Part shown: one piece after another, positions 11,714 to 22,150 of the stretch
Position numbering within the stretch: the stretch's first letter is position 1
How the letters are laid out: every line of letters begins with the position of its first letter
Source: Margaritispora aquatica
Taxonomy: Eukaryota; Ascomycota; Leotiomycetes; Helotiales; Discinellaceae
Reading direction: 5' to 3'
Assembly (NCBI GenBank): GCA_007644065.1
Contig: VJWN01000008.1
Coordinates: 1,552,411-1,616,410, forward strand
DNA length: 64,000 bases
Translations under genes and position numbers: made by a program
The notes under the pieces: generated by a model
The model's input: only the letters and a program-made list of their open reading frames with translations
Told to the model about the DNA's origin: nothing
Database searches by the model: none

Positions 11714-12713
11714 TCACCATTGCGCGCAGTTCGTAACATTTTGCATGGACTTCGTCACTAGCAGCAGTGCGACGATGAAGCCGTAAATCCCTATGTTACA
11801 GCACAAGTCAGTACATTGTCCCCGAAACAGAAATTCTCTCCACTCCACTTCTCCTATCCCCATTTCTCCCTCCCTCGCTCGCTCCATCCCTCCCTCGCTC
11901 CACCTCAAAGACCAAAAACCAAAAAGATCAGAAACCAAAGCGAGAAAGACTCACCCAACACCTCAGCAAAAATAAGCATCATCATCATGCCAACAAACAT
12001 TCTCGGCTGCTGTCCACTGGCCCTCACACCCGCATCACCGATAATGCCAATGCAGAAGCCGGCAGCTAGACAACTGAGCCCGACGCAGAGCCCGGCTGAG
12101 AGTTGCAGGAAATTGGTGTGGAGAGCGGATTTCTCGGCCAGGTTGGTGGAGATGATCACGGCGACGACGAGGCCGTAGATGGCGAGGATTCCGGACAGGA
12201 TGGGGGGCATGAGGTCTGTGGGGTGGTGTTAGTGATTGCGGAGAGGGAAGGGGAAGCATGCGATGGGGATAAGGGAAAGAGAAGAGATGGGGAAGTGATG
12301 AGGGAGCGGAAGACGCACTTCGAACCATCTGATCAGGCCTCAACACACTAACAGCCGAAATTCCAATGCCTGACTTTGCAATTCCATACGAAGCGCCCAA
12401 GCAGGAGAAAATCATAGCAATACTACATCCCATTGAGCCAAAGAAGGACTTGTGTTTATGTCAGTCAGGCGACGGGTGTAGAGATAGAGAGAAGATGGGT
12501 TGGAGAGAGGAGAGGATTTAGCATACTGCGTAAACGGGACTGTGGTTGTGATGTTAGCTTGGTTTTGGGATCAGTGATCGATAAGATGGGATGTTGCGCG
12601 ATGGGAGAAGTGGAAGAGAGACGTCGAGGGGATAGTTTTCTGATCTGAAGAGGGAGAGGAAGAGAGGTATGCCAAACTTACCAACGCCCTTGATCAATCC
12701 AAGGTGCATCCAT
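11714..12713 (-). CDS. vma3: V-type H+-ATPase proteolipid (c-ring) subunit, Vma3-like
   Basis: Forms the proton-carrying ring of the vacuolar ATPase membrane sector. Five exons: 12713-12682, 12539-12527, 12448-12319, 12215-11955, 11790-11714; introns 142, 78, 103 and 164 nt. Product is 170 residues with four membrane helices. The 13-nt second exon restores CPVYA, and later junctions restore VRNLMPPI and EVLGIYGF, so the chain is well supported. Key parts are [19 protein letters not shown] (helix 1), [13 protein letters not shown] (helix 2), [20 protein letters not shown] (helix 3) and the essential glutamate E143 in FAEVLG (helix 4). Several positions differ from very conserved fungal Vma3 (PPILSG where PVIMAG is usual; MMMMLIF for MILILIF) and some resemble Vma11, so this may be a diverged paralog rather than the principal subunit c. 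Confidence 0.88.
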
Positions 12714-14629
12714 CTTGTTCGTTCCTTCGTTCGCTCGTTCGGTGGGTCTGATATTCAATTCGATGGAAGCCTGAAAGCTCTCTCTCTCTTCCTCCTTTCC
12801 AAATAAACAAGAAGCAAAGCGCTTTCAATATTCCAAATTTCCCACAAACAGAACTGCAGTTTTCAGAGTTCAATATAGTCGCGCAAATGAACAAGTAAGT
12901 ATAAAGAAAGAAAGGGAAGAGCAACATCAGAGAACAGCAGCAAACGATAAAGTTGAATTACCCCGATATCTTACACAAGCGAAGCAAGCCTATTCGTTCG
13001 CCAGTCCAGTATTTCAGGCACACCTTCAAATGCATTCCTTTCATGAGCTCTGCGGCTGATCTGGTGGTTGAGTGGTGGACGGTTTTTCAGGCAGCCGCTT
13101 TTGGGGACAGCTGATTCGTTTGTTTGGCTGGGCCATGGCTATTGTTGGCAATTGCAAATGCGAAGGTTGGCTTGAGCTGGATGCTGAAGAGAGTTGATAA
13201 GAGAATTTGACTTTCTAAATACTTGTTTGTGTGTATTGGTTTTAATGTTGGTATGATGATGGATGAGATGAGATGACGGGTTGGAAGTGGGGTTGAGGAT
13301 GTCATGTGATTATTAAACGAGCCCGTTTGCTAGTAGGGAGGTTTGTCACATCAGGTACCTCAAGGACCTCAAGGACCTCAAGGACATCAAGGACCTCAAG
13401 GACCTCAGGTTCTCATTGAGTGGGATATCTGCTTCTGAAATGTGGTCTACATTGAGATACCCAAATGTGTATGAATAGAAGTGAACGGGTATAGACTACG
13501 GAGTACATTTTTTTACTAGGAGGAAAAGTGCCGGGCAACACTCAAGAAGGAAATCAACCTTACTTTCTCACAAGCTGTAACCAAGGAATACTGCCGGTTC
13601 CTTCGCTTCCAATTTCTCAAGCTCTCTCGTTTACTTTGGCACATAGTACACTTCCATGTACTGTTATAGTTTTGAGGTCACGGTCCCGGCTCAAAGCTCA
13701 AGTACCTAGAGTACATCCATCAAACTGTGACGAAGCGCCTTGTAGCCATGCTCAAATTCAGGCAAAACTCGTACAAGTTTGAGTGAGCAAGTATAAAACC
13801 GTTCGGCAAACACATTTGATCGAGCTTGGCTTTCATATATGACAGATAAACGAAAATCTGCACCGTTTCCATTGCAGCGACGTGTTGTTAGTCGCACAAT
13901 TTCGATTTGTTGAATGAAAATTAGAACCAGAGGCTAAATACCGCAAATGAGAAACAACTCCCTTCCTCTTGGTCTAGAAAATGACACGAATCCAAATTAG
14001 AACTTTCGTTCTTTCAAGAGAGAGATCATCACGTGACCTGGCACCACATGCTCGGAAGGGAATTTCAAATTCCACCCACCTCACACTTGAACAAAAGTTT
14101 GACGTGCTACACTCGTAGCACGCAACCCCTGACAATAAGTACACAAAAAGAAAGTTCTTAAGCGCACTCAACCAAATTCAAGAAGATAGGGAACTCAAGA
14201 CAGAGCGCGTAGAAAAGACGAGCGCCTACAAGCGACTCACCCCCTGTTTCATCTACCCACTGTGCCACTGCTCCGCATCTCCATCCCGTAGCCCAAGACA
14301 GAAAGCAATCAGAATGTTGACATTCCACCTTCCCATTGGAGGTCACTGGAGCCCGACAGTTTGGTTCTCAATCTTATGATCTGATGTTCATTCGATTCTC
14401 AAACTGTAACTGCCCCCAGGTGCGGCGTGTGCTGGCGCTTATCTGCACTCCTTTGCCTTGTTTCTCTTCCTGAACGTTGAGTATTGTTCATGTTGTTTGC
14501 GCAATTCATATATTTCTTATCTCGCTGCTTCTGATTCATCGGTGTCTCCTTGCTTTGTGCTCTTGTTCTCTGTTTGTTTCCTGCGGGTCAGCGGTGTCAA
14601 GGGTCAAAATTGCACTTGCTTGATGCAAG
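12714..14629. other. 1.9-kb divergent intergenic region
   Basis: Lies between the V-ATPase gene and the Ser/Thr-rich sensor gene, which are transcribed away from each other, so it holds both promoters. Apart from the 9-bp tandem repeat annotated separately, no gene is seen. Confidence 0.5.
13358..13408. repeat. Tandem repeat, 9-bp unit CCTCAAGGA, about 5.6 copies
   Basis: Five complete copies of CCTCAAGGA, one with a C-to-A change (CATCAAGGA), followed by a partial CCTCAGG. It lies outside any gene in the shared upstream region of two divergent genes. Confidence 0.9.
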
Positions 14630-15692
14630 ATGCGTAATTTAATCTTGGGTTTTTGGGTCGTGGTTGGAGCTTTGCTTGCTACTGGAGTCGAAGGAGCAAC
14701 ATCGAGTGCGAGTTTTCAGTACCCAAATGTCGATGGCTTGATCGTCAATTATATCGACACGGTTCTCTTGCAATGGACATCGAATTATGCCGCGGCGTAC
14801 CTGCAAATGTGGTGTCAGAATGGGACGACAGGAAATAACGTTGTGCTAGGTAGGTCGTCATAAATTGCAATGACAGAATGGATGTTGACCTTCACTAGGC
14901 AGTCAATCTCCAGTTGTGACTTCTGGTCGATTTGGATACGTCTTAACAAATCAGGATCCTGCACAGGTTGCATTCCCAGTGGCTTGTCATGCGGCGATTG
15001 TGCCTGATCCTTTGGGAGGAGGCGTCGATGCGCCATTTGGAATTACCTTCACCTCGCAAGCGAAGGTGGCAGCTCAGACGTTTTCTCTGGCTGCAGCTAC
15101 TACTACTACTATTGCCAGTAGTAGCGCGACGACAACCTCTAAAAGCTCATCATCGGCGACTGCGGCTTCGTCGAGTTCATCAACACAAACTTCCCCCTCA
15201 AGCGTGGCCACCTCCTCGTCATCTGTGGTATCTTCATCTGTGGGAAGCAGTACTGTGGCCACACCACTAGCTGGGTCCATCACATCGAGTTCAAGTACAT
15301 CATCGTCGACCGCAGTGAAAACCCCAACATCAATAACAGCAACCAGTAACAATCTCGGCCCAATAGTCGGTGGGGTGTTAGGTGGATTGTTCCTACTTTG
15401 TTTCATCATCTTCGGTGCTTTATTCTTGCGTAGATATCGACAACCACCAAGTGACAACGAGATACCCAGTCCGACGGTCAGAGGTGGTTGGTGGCGTCGA
15501 AGCGTATATCGAACGACTGAAATGCAAACAGGAGGATTGCATGAAATAGAGGGCGACAGTGCAATTGGACATGAAAAAGAGGGAAGCACACCTGCTATGA
15601 GGTATGAGAAAGAGGGTGATCATGCAAAAGTGCATGAGATTGATGGGAGAGCCAAGTCAAAAAGATGGACGCCTTTTGAGTTGCCCACATAA
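14630..15692 (+). CDS. Ser/Thr-rich single-pass membrane protein, Mid2-like sensor architecture
   Basis: Exons are 14630-14849 and 14899-15692 with a 49-nt intron in phase 1 (GTAGGT...CACTAG). Product is 337 residues. It has a signal peptide (about 1-22), a compact ectodomain of about 110 residues with two cysteines (MWC, VAC), a Ser/Thr tract at about 138-225 expected to be O-glycosylated, one membrane helix at about 228-250 (GPIVGGVLGGLFLLCFIIFG) with a stop-transfer RRYR, and a cytosolic tail of about 85 residues. The tail repeats an acidic (H/Y)E(I/K)(E/D)G motif four times. The layout is that of fungal wall-stress sensors and related Mid2-domain proteins. The ligand and the pathway are not shown by the sequence. 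Confidence 0.75.
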
Positions 15693-17823
15693 GCTATTGT
15701 TATACGTGTTCGTCCTATGAATATATTACATCGTGGAAGCTTCGTCAAACTCGTTCCGAATAAATGAGAATGTTAGTCACGCTCGTGAGTTGACCAGCTG
15801 TTCAATTGCTTTGCACAATATAGTGGTTCTCGTGGATTTCTGGGAGTAGAGGCTGTCGTTTCGTACTCTAATTTATATTGTTATGAGTTAAAAGGATATT
15901 CTCCGAACGATTTGAGGGGTTCGTGACGATTGGCAGCAGTCCATCCATGAGGTGATTTCCTCTTCCCAATTGCCACGAGGAACGATAGCATAACCTAGCC
16001 GTGATGAACAATCAAACTGAAGCATCTCGAGCGACATAACAGTCTATAGATAGACAAGAAACCATCGAAACGAGATGTCAGGTTCGAAGACTATCCAGAT
16101 GTTTGATGCCCTCGCGAGAGGAAGAAGCCGAGAAATGCACATTCACATCCACATTCACATTCACTAACAGACTCACATATTTAGCACGGACCAATTCGAA
16201 GACGCAATCCTGACGCACAAGCATCTTCCGATCGAGTTTAGTGTCAAACCATCATAAGCCACAATCTAATAATCTACAGTACTTATTATGCCTCGGTTCT
16301 TTCCAGGTTCTTTTCCAATATATGAGATGAGGTAAGCAAGCAGGTCCCTCTGGCGTCTTCCCTCGTACTCGGATACGGGGTACGAACGGAAATGTGGGTG
16401 GATTTCGAGTTCGAGTATCCAAAAGAAAGGAAAAAAGTCTCTCATGGGACGCGTGTTTGTTTCCCTTCCTTTCAATCAAATCATACAACCACCACCACCA
16501 CCACCACCCCCAATCCCCAACCATACCTCCGTATTTACGAAGTACGAGGATATCTTCCGATGCTCGGTGGCAGCACAAGGATATAGTACAGCACAGTAGT
16601 ATTTTCTTTTATCCTGAATCTGCCAGCCGTTGCGATTCGCAATGAAAGTCTGGATACTGGAAACTGGAAACATCTCGGTCCCGAAAATCTCATCCCTTCA
16701 TGCCGTTTCAGTCAGACACTTCACACTTCACATTTTAGGTTGGATGCATCACGACGAACTGTTGCAAAGTTGTAACCACGTTTCGAATATCCTTCGCTTC
16801 AGATCCTCGTCAACCAATCTGATCAAAGGTATCCATCTTGTCAATCCACTTCAGTTCTTGAAATAGTCTTGTCCGCAGTAACGATTGGTGTCCAACCTCA
16901 CATCCAAGGCATCCCAAGCCCTTGGAACAGCCCGGTAAGGTCCAGTACCTCCGTAACTGTGCAGCAGGACACCAGGACAAACCCAAGATGAGAAACCGAT
17001 GAGAAAGATGGGCGACGTCGTCTGCTCGGTTCCGCTCTTGGGGGCGCAAGACCTGCAGCCAACGCAACTCAACGCAGCCTCTTCCCAGGGGGAGACGTAC
17101 CTTTCAGCAACTTGGACCAACTTGGCTTTGGTTGTGAGTGGACGTTGTGGATGGGGATCTGAGGCCGCGTCACACTGTTGCGGATACCCTAGACATAATG
17201 TCCACCCACTTGAACCCACTTGAGCCAAGACATCAAGAGCACCTCTCGCCTTTTCTTGGAGCGTAGAGCACGAGGCGTTTGTACATCTTTTTGGATTTCT
17301 GTTGAATTTTCGTTTGCATCAGCTTTATTATCGCTTCCGATATCTATCAATTGAGTTTGCTTACCGTTTCTTATACATATTTCTTGTTGATAGATGATCT
17401 CGCTTGCATTTGCCAACCCTCACTATTACCAAGACGGTATCTCAGCCTTGCAGTGTAGATCGATCCGGTATTTCAACCCCACAGCTTGCCATTGTCAAAT
17501 CTACGTTGAGCGGATAGTAAGAAAGTGGCTGAGGAGGAGGATTTGAATTAAGAAAAGGAAGGATATTCGGCATTTCTCCGCAACGAGGGCTCATCGGTCA
17601 TCACTTTCGTCACTTTCGAGAAGTTTGCAATTCGATTTGGGATACCGCCACATTCGTTTGTGCTGGCCGTTTTTGGCTGCCGTCCACGACACTTTCGGGA
17701 ACTAGATTTTACTAGTTCGACATCTCGCCGCGTCATCCACATATTCCCAGGAGGGATATAATCTTTGGGGTTTGTGTCGAAGCTGGTGCGCATAGCATTG
17801 GTAGATATTGAGTAACTGTAATC
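15693..17823. other. 2.1-kb intergenic region
   Basis: No gene supported. Contains simple repeats: (CACATT/CACATC)n at about 16138-16163 and (ACC)7 at about 16488-16508. Minus-strand frames over the latter are Trp/Gly-rich by-products. Confidence 0.45.
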
Positions 17824-19305
17824 ATGAGGGTATCAACGACAGTCCTTGCCGTCGCTGGCTTATTATCAACATCCACGGAAGCTATTCAATTGGTCGAGAG
17901 GAGGATAGGAGCACCACGAGTGGTTGGTTTTCCAGTACAGAGGAAAGATGTTTCAAATCCATTACAGAGGGATCGGTTACGGAGGAGGGCCAATGCTGTG
18001 CAGGCGAGCTTAGACAATGAGGTAGGTAGGACTGTTCTACTGCGGTCGCTAAACTAACAGTGTTAGGAAACATTATATTTTGCAAATGCGACATTAGGGA
18101 CGCCAGCGCAAAGTTTTCGGTTACATCTAGACACAGGAAGTAGTGATCTATGGGTGAACACCAACACATCAACGCTATGCAAGACAAAATCAAAACCATG
18201 TGCATTTGCAGGAACATACTCAGCAAATGCATCATCGACATACTCGTACGTAGCAAGCGACTTCAACATCTCGTATGTTGACGGATCTGGAGCCGCTGGA
18301 GATTATGTGACGGACACCTTTAGCATCGGAGGGACATCGTTAGCGAAGTTGCAGTTCGGTATTGGATATACCAGCTCATCGTACGAAGGAATCTTGGGTA
18401 TCGGCTACGAAATGAACGAAGTCCAAGTAGGCCGAGCAGGGAAAGCAGCCTATGCAAACTTGCCAGCGCAAATGGTAAAAGACGGCCTAATCGCCTCCAA
18501 CGCCTACAGCCTCTGGCTGAACGACCTCGACGCCAGCATCGGGAGCATCCTATTCGGCGGTGTCGACACGGCCAAATATACCGGAACTCTCGAAACACTC
18601 CCCATCCAGAAAGAATCCGGATACTACGCCGAATTCCTCATCACCCTCACAGAAGTCAAGCTCGGCGACATGGTGATCGCCACCAACCAAGCGCAAGCCG
18701 TCCTCCTCGACTCAGGCAGCTCGCTCACCTACCTCCCCAACGCCATCACAGAAGCCATCTACGAGCAAGTGGGCGCACAATACGACTCCTCGTCGGGCGC
18801 GGCCTACGTGCCCTGCTCCCTAGCGAGCAACACGACAGCCTACCTGAACTTCACGTTCTCGACGCCCACCATCCGAGTCGGGATGGACGAGCTCGTGATC
18901 CCGGTGACGTCGTCGAGCGGGCGGCCGCTGACATTCACCGACGGCACGGCGGCGTGCTTATTCGGCGTCGCGCCGGCGGGATCCAGCACCGCCGTGCTGG
19001 GCGACACGTTCATCCGCTCGGCGTACCTGGTGTACGACCTGGACAACAACGAGATCTCGATCGCGCAGACGAACTTCAACGCCACGGCGTCGAACGTGGT
19101 TGAGATTGGGACGGGCACCCAGTCCGTGCCGGACGCGGCGGCCGTCACGAATGCCGTCACGGCGTCGGCGGGGGTGGGCAGTGGGACGGTGGCTGGCGGG
19201 ACGGCTGGGCTGGGGACCGCGACGTCGAAGGCTGGGGCGGAGAGGACGGCTGTCCCCGCGCTGGGGGCGCTGGCTTTCGTGGGTGGGGTGATGTTTGCGT
19301 TGTGA
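17824..19305 (+). CDS. GPI-anchored aspartyl protease, yapsin/OpsB type
   Basis: A cell-surface A1-family protease that processes wall and secreted proteins. Exons are 17824-18021 and 18067-19305 with a 45-nt intron (GTAGGT...CTAAC...GTTAG). Product is 478 residues. Signal peptide about 1-20, then a basic propeptide (RDRLRRRA, a likely maturation site). Catalytic aspartates are D88 in LDTGSSDLW and D281 in LLDSGSSLTYLP. The flap region lies around YVDGSGAAGDY. The extreme C terminus is a hydrophobic run (PALGALAFVGGVMFAL) after a Gly/Ala/Ser/Thr-rich spacer, the pattern of a GPI attachment signal. Several N-glycosylation sequons are present. The codon composition changes inside the gene: A/T-rich third positions up to about 18440, strongly G/C-rich after about 18480. 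Confidence 0.93.
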
Positions 19306-20254
19306 TGAGTGAGTGAGTGGGTAGTGGGTCGGGTGTGTATCTAAAGTTGCGTTCGGATTTGGGTGGGATTTTTGGGGTGGGGATTTCTTGGAGCAACATC
19401 ATCGACATTGGCATTGGCATTAGCATTTGGGATCTGCATTTGCATTTGCATTCGCACTGGCATTAGAACAGCGTGCACGGCACGCACTGCATAGCACGGC
19501 GTTTTAATTGGTTCAAACAGACTGGCTGGCTAGCTGCTGGATATACAGAGACGATACGAGAGATGATGACGAGTTGGTATTCGGTCGTTAAGGTGATTAT
19601 ATTTTAGCATTTGGCGTAAGGTATCTATCTCGCTTGTATATAGAAACGACGAAATTGAACATGACGAAAGAGAAAAAAGCAGACGCGCATACAATTTGTT
19701 TGAGATCCAAAAAATACCCTTGTGCTTCTGGATTCTGAACATACTTTTTCCCATCGAATCTTTGGTTTTCTTCTTCTCTGTTCGTATTTCTCTTTTCCAT
19801 CGTCTTTCTCCTTTCATCCCTTGAGATGCCTTGATAAGAATCATGTCCATGTATCCGTTCCGTTCATTCATTCATCAACTCATATGCCTAAGCAAGTACA
19901 CCCACACTTATATCACCCGTACCCTCGCCTATTCTCATCCACCATTCTCCATTCTCCATCCATATCCCAAGAACCGCGAAATAAAACCCACACCACCATC
20001 CAATCAATCAGATGCATGTCACAAGAACGACAAAGAAACCCTTTATCCTCCTTTTAAGAGACCCTTTAGTACCTAACAAGAAAAACGATGGTGATTGAGA
20101 GTTACTAAGCTATTCACTCTGGTCGAGCATGCTATGCCATCGGTTCAGCCGTTTACCTGACTATGCTCGCCTAGCGATGTTGTACTTTAGAATAGTGAAT
20201 TCAGCAGTTGATTGATTAGTTGATTGATTAGTTAATTGCACCTAGCCAAGAGCT
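19306..20254. other. Intergenic region, convergent 3' flanks
   Basis: Lies between the tails of the protease and HET genes. Has a degenerate 6-bp GCATTx repeat (about 19404-19465) and a TGATTGATTAGT duplication (about 20205-20235). No gene seen. Confidence 0.5.
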
Positions 20255-22150
20255 CTATTCCGAGTATGAATCTGAGTATGAATCTGAGTATGAATCCAAA
20301 TGTGAACCCGTATCGCTTTCCTGGACTAGAGGTGCTTGATCTTCCTCTGGTAACACATTTTGGTGGGTCAAGATAGCAGTATCTAGCCATTTCTCAACCT
20401 CGTCGTAGCCGTAGCAATTCTCCGCGCTAATAAACGTAATTGGTTCAATTTTTCCTCCAGCCGATATCACAGACACATCAATTGAAAAGATGACCTGCTC
20501 ACGCAGCATCTCCTGATATAGCTTCTCTGACAAAATTACTCGATAGGAAGGAATCCAAGGTGCAACAGCTTGTTTCACTCTGCAGGAAATGTACGACCCA
20601 TCTTTTAGTCGGCACCGGTGGAAGTCTCCAAAGTTCCAACTAGTATCGCTGTTCGCAAGAATCGCATTTCTCATGGCAGCACGACCTTCCCAATTTGTAC
20701 ACGCAATCCAAGGGAAGGCAGTGTCTCTGGAGCCTCCCTCACCTCTATGCCACCCGCATATTACAATAACCTCTTCAGTTCTGTAGCACAAAAAATTTCT
20801 ACGCTTCGATTGTATTGAAGATATACTGGTGTTATCAACATCAAAAATTGGCTCGACTGGACATTGCATGTTCAAAACAAGGGCCCATTTTCCTTGAGTG
20901 CCTCGAAGGTCTGCGTCTGGCTCTAAACATATAGCAAGCCTTTGATAGAGAATTTCTTTGGGGGTATAGCGAGAGTTAATCGTATATATCGTGGGGAGAC
21001 TCATTTTAGAGTACACTAAGTTACCGGATTTCTCGCACACTTGTATAGGCAAGCACAGAAACTGCATCTCATTGGTACGGAGGTGACGGTTCATTTCGCA
21101 AAGCACTAGGACAGCTTGATCAGGATGAATTGTATTGCCGAAGGTAACCCCATTGAGAACAAGTGTGTCTACTCGTTTCGTTGGCTGCATATGGACTAAT
21201 AGCTCTTTCCCATCAATGTTGAGGTGCTGGGCATATTTTGAGCTAAAAATCTCCCATACTTTATTGTAGGAGCATGCAGCAAGTTCTTGGTACGCAAACC
21301 AATCTTTATCATTCCTAGTAAAGTATGCTGGCGATAGTGCGAGTAGCCGCCTTTTATTGACAAGGCCACAGTTCTGTTGGTCCCAAGTATGCCAAGAATG
21401 TTTCCAAGCCAATAACGTCAAATCCTCTGTTCTAGCGAGGATCTCCAACTGAAGCCTTTCAAATGCTCGATCACTTTCTCCATAGAGCAGAGGCATGTGC
21501 ACGTTGAAAATTCCAAGCAAGCAGTACGCCATATCCTCCACTCTGGTCGTCTCTCTAGTTGCGGCCCAGGACATCTTCTCGGCAACGCAATAGCGGTTTC
21601 GCGACGCCTCGACATCAAATTTATTCTTGAGGATATCTGCTCGAATTCCTGTGATTTTCGATATCCTATCTCGAAAACTAAACCTTGTACCGACGAGATT
21701 CCAATTGAGATCATAGAAGTCGACATTCTGTGGCGCTAGTAGTTCCTGAAGGGTCCACCCTCGTCTATGCCACCTAGAATTTTCAAAAGACTCCAGCTTA
21801 TCAGGCTCACGATGATCAATCTGTACATCGGCAAGGTAGACGATACAGACGTGTGACTCAGCGTACCAACGAAACATAGAGTTGATAGCCTCGGAGAGCT
21901 CTGCACTGCTCGATTTGTCTATACAGCAGGTATCGATCCAGCACCATTCGTAGCCATCTTGTTTCGATAGCGAGCAAAAGCCGGCCACCTTTTTGAAGGA
22001 TTTCTTTCTTCGCCAGGACTTGTCGCCTGATTGGAGATCTTGGAATATGATTTCTTCCTCTCCCCACGTGTGCGACAAGATTGCATATTTTGGGACGTTT
22101 TCGCCAATGAAGTCTTTGAGAACGAAGGAAGACGTGTTAAGGAGTCTCAT
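20255..22150 (-). CDS. HET-domain (heterokaryon incompatibility) protein
   Basis: HET-domain proteins mediate non-self recognition and programmed cell death when incompatible hyphae fuse; related genes form large expanded families in Pezizomycotina. A single exon encodes 631 residues. The HET domain fills about residues 21-170: YAILSHTW (22-29), the WCWIDTCCIDK block (69-79), the ELSEAINSMFRWY helix, CIVYLADV, and SRWHRRGWTLQELLAP. The C-terminal 440 residues have no recognised domain (no ankyrin, WD40, NACHT or P-loop motif seen). The end is a Ser/Asp/Tyr repeat (DSYSDSYSDSYSE) encoded by a 12-bp tandem. The ATG is set by the HET-typical beginning MRLLNT. No partner gene of the NLR or SeSB type lies next to it. 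Confidence 0.93.
   Translation of the reverse strand: MRLLNTSSFVLKDFIGENVPKYAILSHTWGEEEIIFQDLQSGDKSWRRKKSFKKVAGFCSLSKQDGYEWCWIDTCCIDKSSSAELSEAINSMFRWYAESHVCIVYLADVQIDHREPDKLESFENSRWHRRGWTLQELLAPQNVDFYDLNWNLVGTRFSFRDRISKITGIRADILKNKFDVEASRNRYCVAEKMSWAATRETTRVEDMAYCLLGIFNVHMPLLYGESDRAFERLQLEILARTEDLTLLAWKHSWHTWDQQNCGLVNKRRLLALSPAYFTRNDKDWFAYQELAACSYNKVWEIFSSKYAQHLNIDGKELLVHMQPTKRVDTLVLNGVTFGNTIHPDQAVLVLCEMNRHLRTNEMQFLCLPIQVCEKSGNLVYSKMSLPTIYTINSRYTPKEILYQRLAICLEPDADLRGTQGKWALVLNMQCPVEPIFDVDNTSISSIQSKRRNFLCYRTEEVIVICGWHRGEGGSRDTAFPWIACTNWEGRAAMRNAILANSDTSWNFGDFHRCRLKDGSYISCRVKQAVAPWIPSYRVILSEKLYQEMLREQVIFSIDVSVISAGGKIEPITFISAENCYGYDEVEKWLDTAILTHQNVLPEEDQAPLVQESDTGSHLDSYSDSYSDSYSE
20262..20297. 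repeat. Coding 12-bp tandem repeat, 3 copies
   Basis: The plus-strand unit GAGTATGAATCT is repeated three times (last copy ends CC) inside the HET gene, encoding the Ser-Asp-Ser-Tyr repeats just before the stop codon. The copy number can change without a frameshift. Confidence 0.85.

Noticed and set aside
13358..13408. 9-bp tandem repeat considered as a CRISPR-like array
   Set aside because: Units are contiguous without spacers and the genome is eukaryotic; it is a minisatellite.
15074..15589. 171-residue minus-strand frame
   Set aside because: Antisense shadow of the Ser/Thr tract of the membrane sensor gene.
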